From positions 1-64,000 of the forward strand of contig CACFMO010000001.1 of NCBI GenBank assembly GCA_902567495.1: a stretch of DNA of 64,000 bases. Direction: 5' to 3'. Of this stretch, positions 47,773-56,915 are shown piece by piece. The stretch is from an uncultured Pelagibacteraceae bacterium (lineage in GTDB: Bacteria > Pseudomonadota > Alphaproteobacteria > Pelagibacterales > Pelagibacteraceae). The position numbers and the translations under genes are program-made. The notes beneath the pieces were generated by a model. That model ran no database searches and was not told where the DNA came from. It was given only the letters and a program-made list of their open reading frames with translations. Position 1 is the first letter of the stretch, and every line of letters starts with the position of its first letter.

Positions 47773-48501
47773 ATGCTAGCTAAAATATTTGAAAATCTCA
47801 AAACATTAATCGTAGCTTTATTAATTGCTATTTTGATAAGATCACTTTTTTTCCAACCTTTTTATATACCTTCGTCCTCTATGGAACCTACTTTACTGGT
47901 AGGAGATAGAATTTTTGTATCAAAATATACTTATGGTTATAGCAAACATTCATTTCCTTTTAGTCCTCCGATTTTTGATAATAGAATATTATATAGCGAA
48001 CCAAACTATGGAGACCTTGTTGTATTTAAAACACCATCTGATAATAGAACAGATTTCATTAAGAGATTAATTGGTTTACCAGGTGATCAGATTCAGTTTA
48101 AAGATGGAAATTTATTCGTCAATAACGAAATGATAAAAAAAAAGAAAATTAATAATAGAAATGACATAAGATGCGCTGGCGATGAAATTGATGTATTAGA
48201 ATACAATGAGGAGTTATCAAAAAAAAAGAATTTTAATATAGTTTATAAATCAAAAGGTAGTATGAAAAATTCAGATCTTTATAAAGTACCTGATGACCAC
48301 TTCTTTTTTTTAGGTGATAACAGAGATTGTTCAAGTGATAGTCGATTTTTGAGCAATGTGGGATATGTTCATAAAAATAATTTAGTTGGTAAAGCTAGAA
48401 TAATTTTCTTTTCAAACGATACAATGAAAGGAAGTATTTTAAAATTTTGGAATTGGAGCAACTCTTTAAGATTAGATAGATTTTTTAAGATAATTGAATG
48501 A
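47773..48501 (+). CDS. lepB: Signal peptidase I
   Basis: This 242-residue inner-membrane protease removes Sec and Tat signal peptides. One N-terminal transmembrane helix (about 8-28) is followed by the catalytic Ser36 in SSSMEPT and Lys97 in FIKRLIGLPGD. The GDNRDCSSDSR box is present. It overlaps rnc by 4 bases. Confidence 0.98.
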   Translation: MLAKIFENLKTLIVALLIAILIRSLFFQPFYIPSSSMEPTLLVGDRIFVSKYTYGYSKHSFPFSPPIFDNRILYSEPNYGDLVVFKTPSDNRTDFIKRLIGLPGDQIQFKDGNLFVNNEMIKKKKINNRNDIRCAGDEIDVLEYNEELSKKKNFNIVYKSKGSMKNSDLYKVPDDHFFFLGDNRDCSSDSRFLSNVGYVHKNNLVGKARIIFFSNDTMKGSILKFWNWSNSLRLDRFFKIIE

Positions 48502-49163
48502 ATAACAATATAAAAGATATCGAAAAAATAATAAATATAAAATTTAATAATAAAGATTTATTATTCAAAAGTTTTGTACACAAAAGTTATAATAAAGAAA
48601 AAAATAACGAAAAACTTGAGTTTTTAGGCGACAGAGTTATAGGATTAATAATATCAAAAAAACTTATAACATTATACCCGAATGAGGATGAAGGTATAAT
48701 AGATAAAAAATTTGCTAGTTTGGTTAATAAAAAAACATGTGCAAAAGTTTTCAGATCATTACAATTAAAAAAATTTATAAAAACAGGGAGTTCTTTTAAA
48801 ACATTACGCTCATCAGATGAAAGAATTTTGAGTGATACTTGTGAAGCTTTAATTGGATCTATTTATTTAGATCAAGGATTTTCTAATACAGAAAAGTTTG
48901 TTCTTAAAATTTGGAAACATTTTATAAATGAGTCTAAAGTCATTGAGATAGATCCTAAGACAAAACTACAAGAATTTTCTTTAAAAAAATTCAAAAAACT
49001 TCCAATTTATAAAACAGTAAAAAAATCGGGACCAAACCACAATCCATTTTTCCAAGTTAATGTTCAAATACAAAACTCAAAAAAATTCCAGGGGGAGGGA
49101 AATTCAAAAAAAAATGCTCAACAAAATGCTGCACTCAAATTAATTACAAATTTAAATATTTAG
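48498..49163 (+). CDS. rnc: Ribonuclease III
   Basis: This 221-residue double-strand-specific endonuclease processes rRNA and mRNA hairpins. The signature LEFLGDRVIG is at 40-49 with Glu41 and Asp45. The second metal pair is in LSDTCEALIGSI. The C-terminal dsRNA-binding domain (about 152-220) ends with GEGNSKKNAQQNAAL. It is followed by recO after 4 bases; era, usually between them, is missing. Confidence 0.98.
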   Translation: MNNNIKDIEKIINIKFNNKDLLFKSFVHKSYNKEKNNEKLEFLGDRVIGLIISKKLITLYPNEDEGIIDKKFASLVNKKTCAKVFRSLQLKKFIKTGSSFKTLRSSDERILSDTCEALIGSIYLDQGFSNTEKFVLKIWKHFINESKVIEIDPKTKLQEFSLKKFKKLPIYKTVKKSGPNHNPFFQVNVQIQNSKKFQGEGNSKKNAQQNAALKLITNLNI

Positions 49164-49167
49164 CTTT

Positions 49168-49848
49168 ATGAATTGGGAAAACGAAGGATTTATTTTATCA
49201 AAAAGAAAATTTAGGGAAAATGCTATTATACTTGAGGTATTCACATCAGATTTTGGTAAAGTAAATGGTATTGTTTATGGAGGTACATCAAGAAAAGTAA
49301 AAAATTATTTACAATTAACAAATAAAATTTATTTAAATTATGTTTCCAAAAATGAATATAGTATTGGTTATTTCAAAACAGAGTTGATAGAAGCATTTGC
49401 TCCTAGATATTTCAACAATAAAAATAAAATACTTTGTTTAAATTCTATAACTTCAATTCTAAGGATTCTATTACCTGAAAATCAAAAATCAAAAAATATT
49501 TACGATTCTTTAGAAAATTTATTGTCTCATTTTGATCAGAATGATTGGTTTTTAAATTACTTATATTGGGAATTAAATTTAATTTCAAATTTAGGATTTG
49601 GATTTGATACAGATAAGATATCAAATATTAATGGTCAAAAAAATATTAATATTAAAATTGATAATATTGATTACAAAATACCTTTTTTTTTGATTTCAAA
49701 AGATAATGTTAATATAAATTCTAATGAAATTTATGAAGGCCTGTTATTTACAAGAAAGTTAATGGAAAATAAATTTTTTATACCAAATAATATTAAGTTT
49801 CCTTTATCACGGAAAATCTTTGAAAATAAGTTTTTAGAAATAAATTAA
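49168..49848 (+). CDS. recO: DNA repair protein RecO
   Basis: This 226-residue protein loads RecA onto SSB-coated DNA together with RecR. The OB-fold N-terminus begins WENEGFILSKRKFRENAIIL and continues with GKVNGIVYGGTSRK. The four-Cys zinc cluster found in many RecO proteins is absent. It is rich in Asn, Ile and Lys and somewhat diverged, so the identification leans on both motif and position after rnc. Confidence 0.9.
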   Translation: MNWENEGFILSKRKFRENAIILEVFTSDFGKVNGIVYGGTSRKVKNYLQLTNKIYLNYVSKNEYSIGYFKTELIEAFAPRYFNNKNKILCLNSITSILRILLPENQKSKNIYDSLENLLSHFDQNDWFLNYLYWELNLISNLGFGFDTDKISNINGQKNINIKIDNIDYKIPFFLISKDNVNINSNEIYEGLLFTRKLMENKFFIPNNIKFPLSRKIFENKFLEIN

Positions 49849-50831
49849 ATTCTTTTTGCAATATCCAACGCAAAATATGTGACTATTGCAGAAGCTCCAG
49901 ATCTTTTAAAAGATATTAGACTTTCAATTATTGACTCATTATCGAGAATACCAGTTTTTATCCCATTCTTTATCATACTGTATTCACCAGAGACTTGATA
50001 AACAAAAACAGGAATTTTAAAATTTTCTTTAATTGATTTTATAATATCTAGATATGGTAACCCAGGTTTTATCATAACAAAATCCGCACCCTCTTTTATA
50101 TCTAAAGCTACTTCACGAATAGCTTCTTCAGAGTTTCTGTAATTCATCTGATAAGTTTTTTTATTTATCTTACTTTTTTGTTTTGAACCAATCGCATTTC
50201 TAAAAGGGCCATAAAAACTCGAAGCGTATTTCGCTGAGTAGGATAGTATTTGAACATCTTTATGATTATTTTTATCTAAACTTTTTCTAATTATTCCAAC
50301 ACGACCATCCATCATGTCTGATGGCGCTATAACATCACAACCCATCTCTGCTTGCAGAATCGCTTGCTTTGATAATATTTTGATAGTTTCATCATTTAAA
50401 ACTTGTTTTTTATTTATCACTCCATCGTGTCCATGACTAGTGTATGGGTCTAGTGCAACATCAGCCATTACTCCAATTTCAGGGTTATTTTTTTTTATTT
50501 TTCTTATCGCTCTACATACTAAATTATTTTCATTTAGAGCCTCACTTCCAAAAATATCTTTTTTCGTTTTAGGAGTATTAGGAAATATTGCAACAAGAGG
50601 TATTTTTACCTTGCTTGCTTTATTTACAATATTATTAATTCTATCAATAGAATATCTGTATATACCTGGCATTGTTTTAATTTCTTCTATTTTATTTTTA
50701 CCCTCTGTTACAAAAATAGGTAAAATCAAATCATTTACTGATATATTATTTTCTTCAACAAGTCTTCTAGCCCAACTAGATTTGCGATTCCTTCTCAATC
50801 TTAAACTTGGATATTTACCGTAAAACTTCAT
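49845..50831 (-). CDS. hemB: Delta-aminolevulinic acid dehydratase (porphobilinogen synthase)
   Basis: This 328-residue enzyme condenses two 5-aminolevulinates to porphobilinogen for heme. Schiff-base Lys201 (SAKYASSFYGPFR) and Lys255 (MIKPGLPYLD) are present. The metal loop ALDPYTSHGHDG has Asp instead of the Cys triad of zinc enzymes, indicating the Mg2+-dependent type. AAAGGAT precedes the ATG. It is divergent from the 2OG-oxygenase-like gene. Confidence 0.98.
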   Translation of the reverse strand: MKFYGKYPSLRLRRNRKSSWARRLVEENNISVNDLILPIFVTEGKNKIEEIKTMPGIYRYSIDRINNIVNKASKVKIPLVAIFPNTPKTKKDIFGSEALNENNLVCRAIRKIKKNNPEIGVMADVALDPYTSHGHDGVINKKQVLNDETIKILSKQAILQAEMGCDVIAPSDMMDGRVGIIRKSLDKNNHKDVQILSYSAKYASSFYGPFRNAIGSKQKSKINKKTYQMNYRNSEEAIREVALDIKEGADFVMIKPGLPYLDIIKSIKENFKIPVFVYQVSGEYSMIKNGIKTGILDNESIIESLISFKRSGASAIVTYFALDIAKRI

Positions 50832-50867
50832 TTTTTTTATCCTTTAAACTTTTTTAAATGCGACAAA

Positions 50868-50881
50868 TATAATATTATAAT
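50868..50881. promoter_or_regulatory. Overlapping -10 elements between hemB and the oxygenase-like gene
   Basis: Two perfect TATAAT hexamers occur on the plus strand (50868-50873 and 50876-50881) and a third on the minus strand (50879-50874) within 14 bases. This 79-base gap separates two divergent genes, so both probably start here. No strong -35 is evident in either direction. Confidence 0.4.
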
Positions 50882-50910
50882 ATAAAAAAAAAGTGTAATA
50901 ACTATACATT

Positions 50911-51507
50911 ATGTCCACTGCAAACACGATTAATGATTTTTATCAAGTACCCGGCTTAAATTTTGACATAAACAAATTAAGACAAGATTTAGATAAAATT
51001 TTAAAAAAATCTAAATATCAAACTTTAGGAATTACTAATTTTCATGCAATACCAATGAATATGATTCCTGGTGATGAAAACTCGATTCAAGGTCATAATG
51101 TAAGGGGAGTATATTGGACTATGCCTGATGAAACAGGCAAGGAGGTTAAAAGAGACAAACCCATAGACGAGTCTAAATATACAGAACTAATAGACGATTT
51201 TAAAAATACTTATTTTGAAGAAGTATATAACACATTAAGAAAAAAGTTTAAGTTGGGAAGAGTTAGGATTTTATTAAAAGAACCAAGATCAACTTTAAGC
51301 TGGCACAAAGATCCAGAACCTAGATTACACGTTCCAATTATAACAAATCCTGGATGCAAAATGGTTATAGAAGATGTAGCTAAACATATGCCTGCAAATG
51401 GTAAAGTTTGGATTACTAACAATACAAGATACCACAATTTTTTTAATGGAGGCGAACAAAATAGAATTCATATTGTTGCTTGTATGTTAGAAAACAGATT
51501 TAATTAA
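50911..51507 (+). CDS. Putative Fe(II)/2-oxoglutarate-type oxygenase, asparaginyl hydroxylase-like
   Basis: This 198-residue protein is not assigned to a known pathway. A double-stranded beta-helix pattern is suggested by WHKDPEPRLHVPI (131-143) and ITNNTRYHNFFNG (168-180) with QNRIHIVACM (183-192). His132-x-Asp134 and His175 would bind Fe(II), and Arg185 the 2-oxoglutarate carboxylate. This layout resembles aspartyl/asparaginyl beta-hydroxylases. There is no signal peptide. It stands between hemB (divergent) and rpiB, whose TTG start directly follows its stop, so it probably leads the rpiB-glyA-rib unit. Substrate unknown: protein, small molecule or lipid are all possible. Confidence 0.7.
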   Translation: MSTANTINDFYQVPGLNFDINKLRQDLDKILKKSKYQTLGITNFHAIPMNMIPGDENSIQGHNVRGVYWTMPDETGKEVKRDKPIDESKYTELIDDFKNTYFEEVYNTLRKKFKLGRVRILLKEPRSTLSWHKDPEPRLHVPIITNPGCKMVIEDVAKHMPANGKVWITNNTRYHNFFNGGEQNRIHIVACMLENRFN

Positions 51508-51945
51508 TTGAAATTAATATTTAAAAAAATATCACTAGCTTCAGATCATGCAGGGTTTACTTTAAAAGAAATTATTAAAAAAAAATTAATTAAAAATAAA
51601 GTTAAAGTTCTTGATTTTGGACCTTACAACAAAGATAAGGTGGATTACCCTGATTATGCAAAAAAAGTCGCAAGAAATATTTCTTCCAAAAAGACTAATA
51701 TGGGCATATTGGTTTGTGGATCTGGAACAGGCATGGCAATGTCAGCAAATAAATTGAGAAAAATAAGGGCTGCTGTATGCTATAATTCAGTTTCAACACG
51801 TTTGTCACGAACTCATAATAATGCTAATATACTTGCGCTTGGATCAAGATTAACTAATAAAAAAGAAGCGTTGAAACTTGTTAATATTTTTTTAAGCACT
51901 AAATTTGAAGGTGGAAGACATTTAAGAAGAATTAAAAAAATTTAA
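51508..51945 (+). CDS. rpiB: Ribose 5-phosphate isomerase B
   Basis: This 145-residue enzyme interconverts ribose-5-phosphate and ribulose-5-phosphate. [27 protein letters not shown] and [14 protein letters not shown] are family motifs, with the catalytic Cys in ILVCGSG. No ATG or GTG lies before the conserved region; the TTG at 51508, directly after the upstream stop codon, is the only usual start codon and has no ribosome-binding site, suggesting translational coupling. An rpiB-glyA-nrdR-rib order is shared with other Alphaproteobacteria. Confidence 0.95.
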   Translation: MKLIFKKISLASDHAGFTLKEIIKKKLIKNKVKVLDFGPYNKDKVDYPDYAKKVARNISSKKTNMGILVCGSGTGMAMSANKLRKIRAAVCYNSVSTRLSRTHNNANILALGSRLTNKKEALKLVNIFLSTKFEGGRHLRRIKKI

Positions 51946-51955
51946 ATATATTAAA

Positions 51956-53272
51956 ATGCCAAAAATTTTAGAAAATACACGTGAGGATTATAAAGATTTT
52001 TTCGATAGTGATTTATCTAAGAATGATCCTGAACTATATAACTCTATAAAACTTGAACTTAAGAGACAACAAGAGCATATCGAATTGATTGCTTCGGAGA
52101 ACATTGTTTCTAAAGCAGTTTTAGATGCACAAGGATCTATTCTGACAAACAAGTATGCAGAAGGCTATCCAGGAAAAAGATATTACGGTGGATGTGAATT
52201 TGTAGATAAAGCTGAGGATTTAGCTTTAGAAAGAGTAAAAAAATTATTTAATTGTAAATTCGCTAATGTTCAACCACACTCAGGTGCTCAAGCTAATGGA
52301 GCAGTATATCTAGCTCTTTTAAAACCTGGAGATACAATATTAGGTATGAGTTTAAACTCTGGTGGTCATTTAACTCATGGTGCTAAAGTTGCGCAATCTG
52401 GTAAATGGTTAAATGCTTTTCATTATGAAGTAGATAAAGTAACTGGTTTAATTGATTACGATCAGGTTAAGGAGTTAGCATTAAAAAATAAACCTAAACT
52501 ATTAATTGCTGGCGGAAGCGCATATTCAAGAATAATAGATTTTAAAAAATTTAGGGAAATAGCTGATAGTATAGGCGCTTATCTAATGGTTGATATGGCA
52601 CATTTTTCTGGTCTAGTAGCTGGCCATGGATATCCAAACCCAATTGATTATGCGGATGTTGTAACTTCAACTACCCACAAGGTCTTAAGAGGTGGTCGTG
52701 GAGGAATTATTCTTACCAACAGAGAAGATCTATATAAAAAATTTAATTCAGCTGTATTTCCTGGCTACCAAGGTGGACCTTTAATGCACGTTATTGCAGC
52801 TAAAGCAGCAGCCTTTCAAGAAGCTCTTAAACCTGAATTCAAAGATTATATTAAAGCAGTGCTTGCTAATGCAAAAATTTTATCTGAAACTTTGAAAAAT
52901 AATGGTTTTAAAATTTTTTCTGGGGGAACTGATACACATCTCATGTTAGTAGATTTGAGACCTTTTAAAGTCACCGGAAAAGCTGCTGAGGTAAGCTTGT
53001 GCAATTCAAATATAACATGTAATAAAAATGGTATTCCTTTTGATACTGAAAAAATGACAATTACTTCAGGAATAAGGCTTGGATCTCAAGCAGCCACCAC
53101 TAGAGGCTTTGGTCTAAATGAATTTAAAAAAGTAGGCGAGTTAATTACTAAAGTTGTAAAAGGTCTCTCTCAAAATCCTAACGACAATAAAAAAATCGAG
53201 TCAGAAGTGAGAAAAGAAGTAATTGATCTCTGTTCTAATTTTCCTATATACAATCATTTGTTTAAAAATTAA
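51956..53272 (+). CDS. glyA: Serine hydroxymethyltransferase
   Basis: This 438-residue PLP enzyme interconverts serine and glycine with tetrahydrofolate. The PLP Lys242 lies in [24 protein letters not shown] and [15 protein letters not shown] are conserved. The N-terminus is about 20 residues longer than E. coli GlyA, which is usual in this group. It supplies one-carbon units. Glycine and serine supply is a known growth-limiting point in SAR11; no riboswitch is visible in the 10-base gap upstream. Confidence 0.98.
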   Translation: MPKILENTREDYKDFFDSDLSKNDPELYNSIKLELKRQQEHIELIASENIVSKAVLDAQGSILTNKYAEGYPGKRYYGGCEFVDKAEDLALERVKKLFNCKFANVQPHSGAQANGAVYLALLKPGDTILGMSLNSGGHLTHGAKVAQSGKWLNAFHYEVDKVTGLIDYDQVKELALKNKPKLLIAGGSAYSRIIDFKKFREIADSIGAYLMVDMAHFSGLVAGHGYPNPIDYADVVTSTTHKVLRGGRGGIILTNREDLYKKFNSAVFPGYQGGPLMHVIAAKAAAFQEALKPEFKDYIKAVLANAKILSETLKNNGFKIFSGGTDTHLMLVDLRPFKVTGKAAEVSLCNSNITCNKNGIPFDTEKMTITSGIRLGSQAATTRGFGLNEFKKVGELITKVVKGLSQNPNDNKKIESEVRKEVIDLCSNFPIYNHLFKN

Positions 53273-53275
53273 ATT

Positions 53276-53743
53276 ATGATTTGTCCATTTTGTAGAGAAA
53301 AAGACACATCTGTTGTAGACTCTAGACCAACAGAAGATGGAACAGCTATAAGAAGAAGAAGATTATGTCCTTGTAGCAAAGCAATGAGGTTTACTACTTT
53401 TGAAAGAGTTCAACATAGAGAGCTTTCTGTAATTAAAAAAAATGGTAGAAGAGTACCATTTGATAGAGAAAAACTAGCTAAATCTTTTTTCACTGCATTA
53501 AAAAAAAGACCAACAGATCAAGATACAATTGAAAGGGTAGTCTCAAAAATTTCTAGAGAGCTTGAAGAACTAGGGCAATCGGAAATACCATCAAGTTTAA
53601 TTGGAAAGAAAGTGATGGAAGCTCTAAAAGAATTAGATAAAATTGCATACATAAGATTTGCTTCTGTTTACACAAATTTTAAAGAAGTGGTAGAATTTGG
53701 TGAGTATATCGACGAATTAGACGGCAAACCCAAAAAAGTATAA
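53276..53743 (+). CDS. nrdR: Ribonucleotide reductase regulator NrdR with altered zinc knuckle
   Basis: This 155-residue repressor of nrd genes has an N-terminal zinc ribbon and an ATP-cone (about 49-139: [20 protein letters not shown]). The first knuckle is normal (CPFC). The second, normally CPxCGxRFTTFE, reads [13 protein letters not shown]: a Cys-x-Cys with one extra residue before the conserved Arg-Phe. The rest ([15 protein letters not shown]) is textbook. Position in glyA-nrdR-ribD is conserved. The zinc site could still form with changed geometry, or this could be a pair of base errors. Confidence 0.95.
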   Translation: MICPFCREKDTSVVDSRPTEDGTAIRRRRLCPCSKAMRFTTFERVQHRELSVIKKNGRRVPFDREKLAKSFFTALKKRPTDQDTIERVVSKISRELEELGQSEIPSSLIGKKVMEALKELDKIAYIRFASVYTNFKEVVEFGEYIDELDGKPKKV

Positions 53744-53774
53744 TTATTAAATTTAACTTTTTCAAAAACAAATC

Positions 53775-54866
53775 ATGAAAATTACTCAACGAAACTTAGA
53801 TAAAAAATTTATGCAATTAGCTTTTGACAAAGCTTATGAACATCTTGGCTCAACTAAAGAAAATCCATCTGTTGGGTGTGTTGTAGTAAAGAATAATACC
53901 GTTATATCATCAGGCAAAACTTCCTTTAATGGAAGACCACACGCAGAGACTAATGCATTAAATAAAAAAAAAAATTTTAATGGCTCAACAATTTATGTAA
54001 CTTTAGAACCCTGTACTCATCACGGTTTAACTCCACCATGTATTAATATCATTAAGAAGAAGAATGTTAAAAAAGTATATTACTCAATAACTGATCCAGA
54101 TAAGAGAACTTTTAATAAAGCGAAAAAATTTTTAAATCAATCTAATATAAAAGTTAATATTGGAATAATGAAAATAGATTCTTTAAACTTTTATAAAAGT
54201 TATATTTTATCGAAAGATAAACAAAAGTTACCTTATACAGATGCAAAAATTGCAATTTCAAAAGATTATTTTTCAGTAAATAAAAAAGCAAAATGGATTA
54301 CCAATAATTATTCAAGATTACAAGGACATTTACTTAGATCAAAATATGACTGTATTCTAAGCACATATAAAACTGTTAATAAAGACAATTCAATACTCAA
54401 CTGCAGAATAAATGGCATGCACCATTTCAGCCCGAAAAGGGTAATTATAGATAAAGATTTTAAGCTGAATAAAAATTTAAAGCTTTTCAAAACTAGCCAA
54501 ACGATACCTACATACATCGTAACAGCTTCTCACGATAAAAAAAAAGAAAATTTTCTTAAATCAAAAAAGGTAAAAATTATAAAGTTAAAAACTGAAAACA
54601 ATTCTTTACCGTATAAAAAAATATTGAGAGAATTAAAGGTGAGAGGATTTTCAAGGATTTTGTGTGAGACTGGGGCAGATACATGCGGTGAACTTTTAAA
54701 ACATAGGCTAGTAAATAATTTATATGTTTTTATGTCGCAAAGTAAACTTGGTAAAAATGGAAAAAATTCTTTTAAGAAACAAATAAAAGATTTAAAAATG
54801 AGTAAAAAACATAAAATAAAAATTAATCTATTCGGAGATGAATTCTATAAGATTAGGGTTAGATAA
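53775..54866 (+). CDS. ribD: Bifunctional riboflavin deaminase/reductase RibD
   Basis: This 363-residue enzyme carries out the second and third steps of riboflavin synthesis. The deaminase domain has zinc ligands His56 (PHAETNAL), Cys80 (LEPCTHHG) and Cys89 (TPPC) with Glu58 catalytic. The C-terminal reductase domain (about 148-363) is more diverged. It overlaps ribE by one base. Confidence 0.96.
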   Translation: MKITQRNLDKKFMQLAFDKAYEHLGSTKENPSVGCVVVKNNTVISSGKTSFNGRPHAETNALNKKKNFNGSTIYVTLEPCTHHGLTPPCINIIKKKNVKKVYYSITDPDKRTFNKAKKFLNQSNIKVNIGIMKIDSLNFYKSYILSKDKQKLPYTDAKIAISKDYFSVNKKAKWITNNYSRLQGHLLRSKYDCILSTYKTVNKDNSILNCRINGMHHFSPKRVIIDKDFKLNKNLKLFKTSQTIPTYIVTASHDKKKENFLKSKKVKIIKLKTENNSLPYKKILRELKVRGFSRILCETGADTCGELLKHRLVNNLYVFMSQSKLGKNGKNSFKKQIKDLKMSKKHKIKINLFGDEFYKIRVR

Positions 54867-55465
54867 TGTTTAATGGAATTGTATATAATCAGGGTTTAAT
54901 TAAAAGTTTAAGGAAAAGCCCTAGGTACGTAAAAGGGAGTCTTGTAATTGAGGTTTCTTCAAATATAAATTTTAAGAAACAAGATATAGGCGAGTCCGTC
55001 TGTTGCGACGGTGTTTGTTTAACTTTGATTAGAATTAAAAAAAAATCATTTCTTTTTTATTTATCGAAAGAGACATTAAAAAGATCAAATTTTAAAAATA
55101 TTAAAGTAGGAAAGTTTATAAATATTGAAAAAGCTCTTTATTACGGAAAAAAAATTTCAGGTCATTATATACAGGGCCATGTAGACACAACCTCTGTTAT
55201 TAAAAAAATTAAAATAATTGATAAATCATGGATTGTTAAATTTACATTAGACAAAAAGTATAAAAAATTCATTGTAGAAAAAGGTTCAATCTCAATTAAT
55301 GGCGTATCATTAACTGTATCAAAATTAAACTTAAGTAGCTTTGAAGTTACAATTATCCCCCATACTTTAAGATTAACTAATTTAGTTAAACTTAAAGCAA
55401 AAGATACTGTGAATATCGAATTTGATATGGTTGGTAAATATTTAAATAGAATACATCAAAAATGA
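54866..55465 (+). CDS. ribE: Riboflavin synthase
   Basis: This 199-residue trimeric enzyme dismutates lumazine to riboflavin. It has two homologous lumazine-binding repeats (about 1-96 and 97-190). MFNGIV at the N-terminus, CCDGVCLTL in the first repeat, and GHYIQGHVDTT and SISINGVSLTV in the second are typical. The 3' end overlaps ribBX by 4 bases. Confidence 0.97.
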   Translation: MFNGIVYNQGLIKSLRKSPRYVKGSLVIEVSSNINFKKQDIGESVCCDGVCLTLIRIKKKSFLFYLSKETLKRSNFKNIKVGKFINIEKALYYGKKISGHYIQGHVDTTSVIKKIKIIDKSWIVKFTLDKKYKKFIVEKGSISINGVSLTVSKLNLSSFEVTIIPHTLRLTNLVKLKAKDTVNIEFDMVGKYLNRIHQK

Positions 55466-56520
55466 AACAAAGCTCAACCACAGTACAAGAAATTATCAAA
55501 GAAGCGAAAAGAGGAAAAATGTTTATACTCGTTGATAACAAAGATAGAGAAAATGAGGGAGATTTAGTAATTCCAGCTTCAAAAATAAACGCAAAAAAAA
55601 TAAATTTTATGGCTAAACATGGCCGTGGTTTAATTTGTTTGGCATTAACACAAGAAAAAGTGAAAAAATTAAAATTACCTTTAATGTCATTAATAAATAA
55701 ATCTAGAACTCAAACAGCATTTACTGTTTCCATAGAGGCAAAAAAAGGAATTTCAACAGGAATATCAGCTTATGATCGTGCTAAAACAATAAAAGTTGCT
55801 ATCAAAAATTCTTCAGGAAGTAGAGATATAGTTTCACCAGGACATGTATTTCCCTTAGTCTCAAAAAATGGTGGAGTATTAGAGAGAGCAGGACATACAG
55901 AAGCATCTGTTGATATTTCAAAACTAGCTAAATTAAATCCAAGTGCAGTTATATGTGAAGTAATGAACGAAGATGGTACCATGGCACGATATAATGATTT
56001 GGTACCTTTTAGTAAAAAGCATAATTTAAAAATTGCTAAAATAGAAGATTTAATATCATATCGTCTCAAAAATGAAAAATTCATTAAAATGATATCAAAT
56101 AGAAAAATTAATATTAAAAGGTTTGGCAATTACGATTTAAAAATTTTTAAAAATAAATTAGATGGTGCAGAGCATTATGCGGTGACAAGCAAAAATTTTT
56201 CATATAGAAAATCACCAAGGGTAAGAGTAATTTCTACAAATATTATAAATACAATTTTTAATTTTAAAAACAATATTTTTAAATCAACTTTAAATTATTT
56301 ATCAAAATTTAATAATTTTGCTCTTATTATAGTAAAAAGTCCGTCGCATACAAAAAATTCTAAGGAAAACAGTAAAATACTAAGATATTATGGAGTTGGT
56401 GCGCAAATTATTAAAGAATTAAAAATTAAAGATATGATATTAGTTTCAAGATCAAAAAAGCGTATAATTGCCTTAAAAGGTTACGGAATTAAAATAAAAA
56501 AACAAGAAATATTAAAATAA
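55462..56520 (+). CDS. ribB: DHBP synthase with degenerate GTP cyclohydrolase II-like domain (RibBX type)
   Basis: This 352-residue fusion has a normal N-terminal 3,4-dihydroxy-2-butanone 4-phosphate synthase domain (about 1-205: VDNKDRENEGDLV with acidic residues 30-34; RAGHTEASVDI). The C-terminal half aligns in position with GTP cyclohydrolase II but has no Cys at all, so the three zinc ligands of RibA are missing; RVISTNIINT replaces the RVHSECLTGD motif. Comparable RibBX forms are known in Proteobacteria. GTP cyclohydrolase II activity must come from elsewhere. Confidence 0.93.
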   Translation: MKQSSTTVQEIIKEAKRGKMFILVDNKDRENEGDLVIPASKINAKKINFMAKHGRGLICLALTQEKVKKLKLPLMSLINKSRTQTAFTVSIEAKKGISTGISAYDRAKTIKVAIKNSSGSRDIVSPGHVFPLVSKNGGVLERAGHTEASVDISKLAKLNPSAVICEVMNEDGTMARYNDLVPFSKKHNLKIAKIEDLISYRLKNEKFIKMISNRKINIKRFGNYDLKIFKNKLDGAEHYAVTSKNFSYRKSPRVRVISTNIINTIFNFKNNIFKSTLNYLSKFNNFALIIVKSPSHTKNSKENSKILRYYGVGAQIIKELKIKDMILVSRSKKRIIALKGYGIKIKKQEILK

Positions 56521-56915
56521 TGAAAAAAAAAATTTGCATCGTATATTCACTTTATAATGAAAATATTACAAAAAAAATGTTTGAAAGAGCAGCTAAGCTT
56601 TTAAAATCTAAGGGTGTTACTTCAATTAAAATTTTAAAAGTTCCAGGATCCTTTGAAATACCGCAAGTATTATCAAGGGTAATTAATAAATATGACGGAT
56701 TCATAGTCATAGGATGCATCATAAAGGGTAAAACGAAAAATTTTGATTTAATATGCAGCGCTATTACAAATGGTATTATGGATTTATCTATAAAAAATAA
56801 AAAACCAATAGGCAATGGTTTGATAACATCTTTCAACGAGAAACAAGCTTTACAAAGACTGAATAATGGTAAAGAGGCTGCTCAAGCTGTTTTAGATGTG
56901 TTAAAGATCTTTTAA
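56520..56915 (+). CDS. ribH: 6,7-dimethyl-8-ribityllumazine synthase with His-to-Asn change
   Basis: This 131-residue enzyme forms lumazine from the DHBP and pyrimidine precursors. VPGSFEIPQVL (41-51) and the PIGNGLITSFNEKQAL segment are conserved. It is shorter at the N-terminus than the usual 140-160 residues. The catalytic loop, usually GxTxHF with a conserved catalytic His, reads GKTKNF with Asn74 at that place. The change would be expected to slow but not necessarily abolish the reaction. Confidence 0.93.
   Translation: MKKKICIVYSLYNENITKKMFERAAKLLKSKGVTSIKILKVPGSFEIPQVLSRVINKYDGFIVIGCIIKGKTKNFDLICSAITNGIMDLSIKNKKPIGNGLITSFNEKQALQRLNNGKEAAQAVLDVLKIF

Noticed and set aside
51946..51955. 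Glycine riboswitch upstream of glyA
   Set aside because: Glycine riboswitches are known in SAR11, but the gap here is only 10 bases and no such fold fits in rpiB's 3' end.
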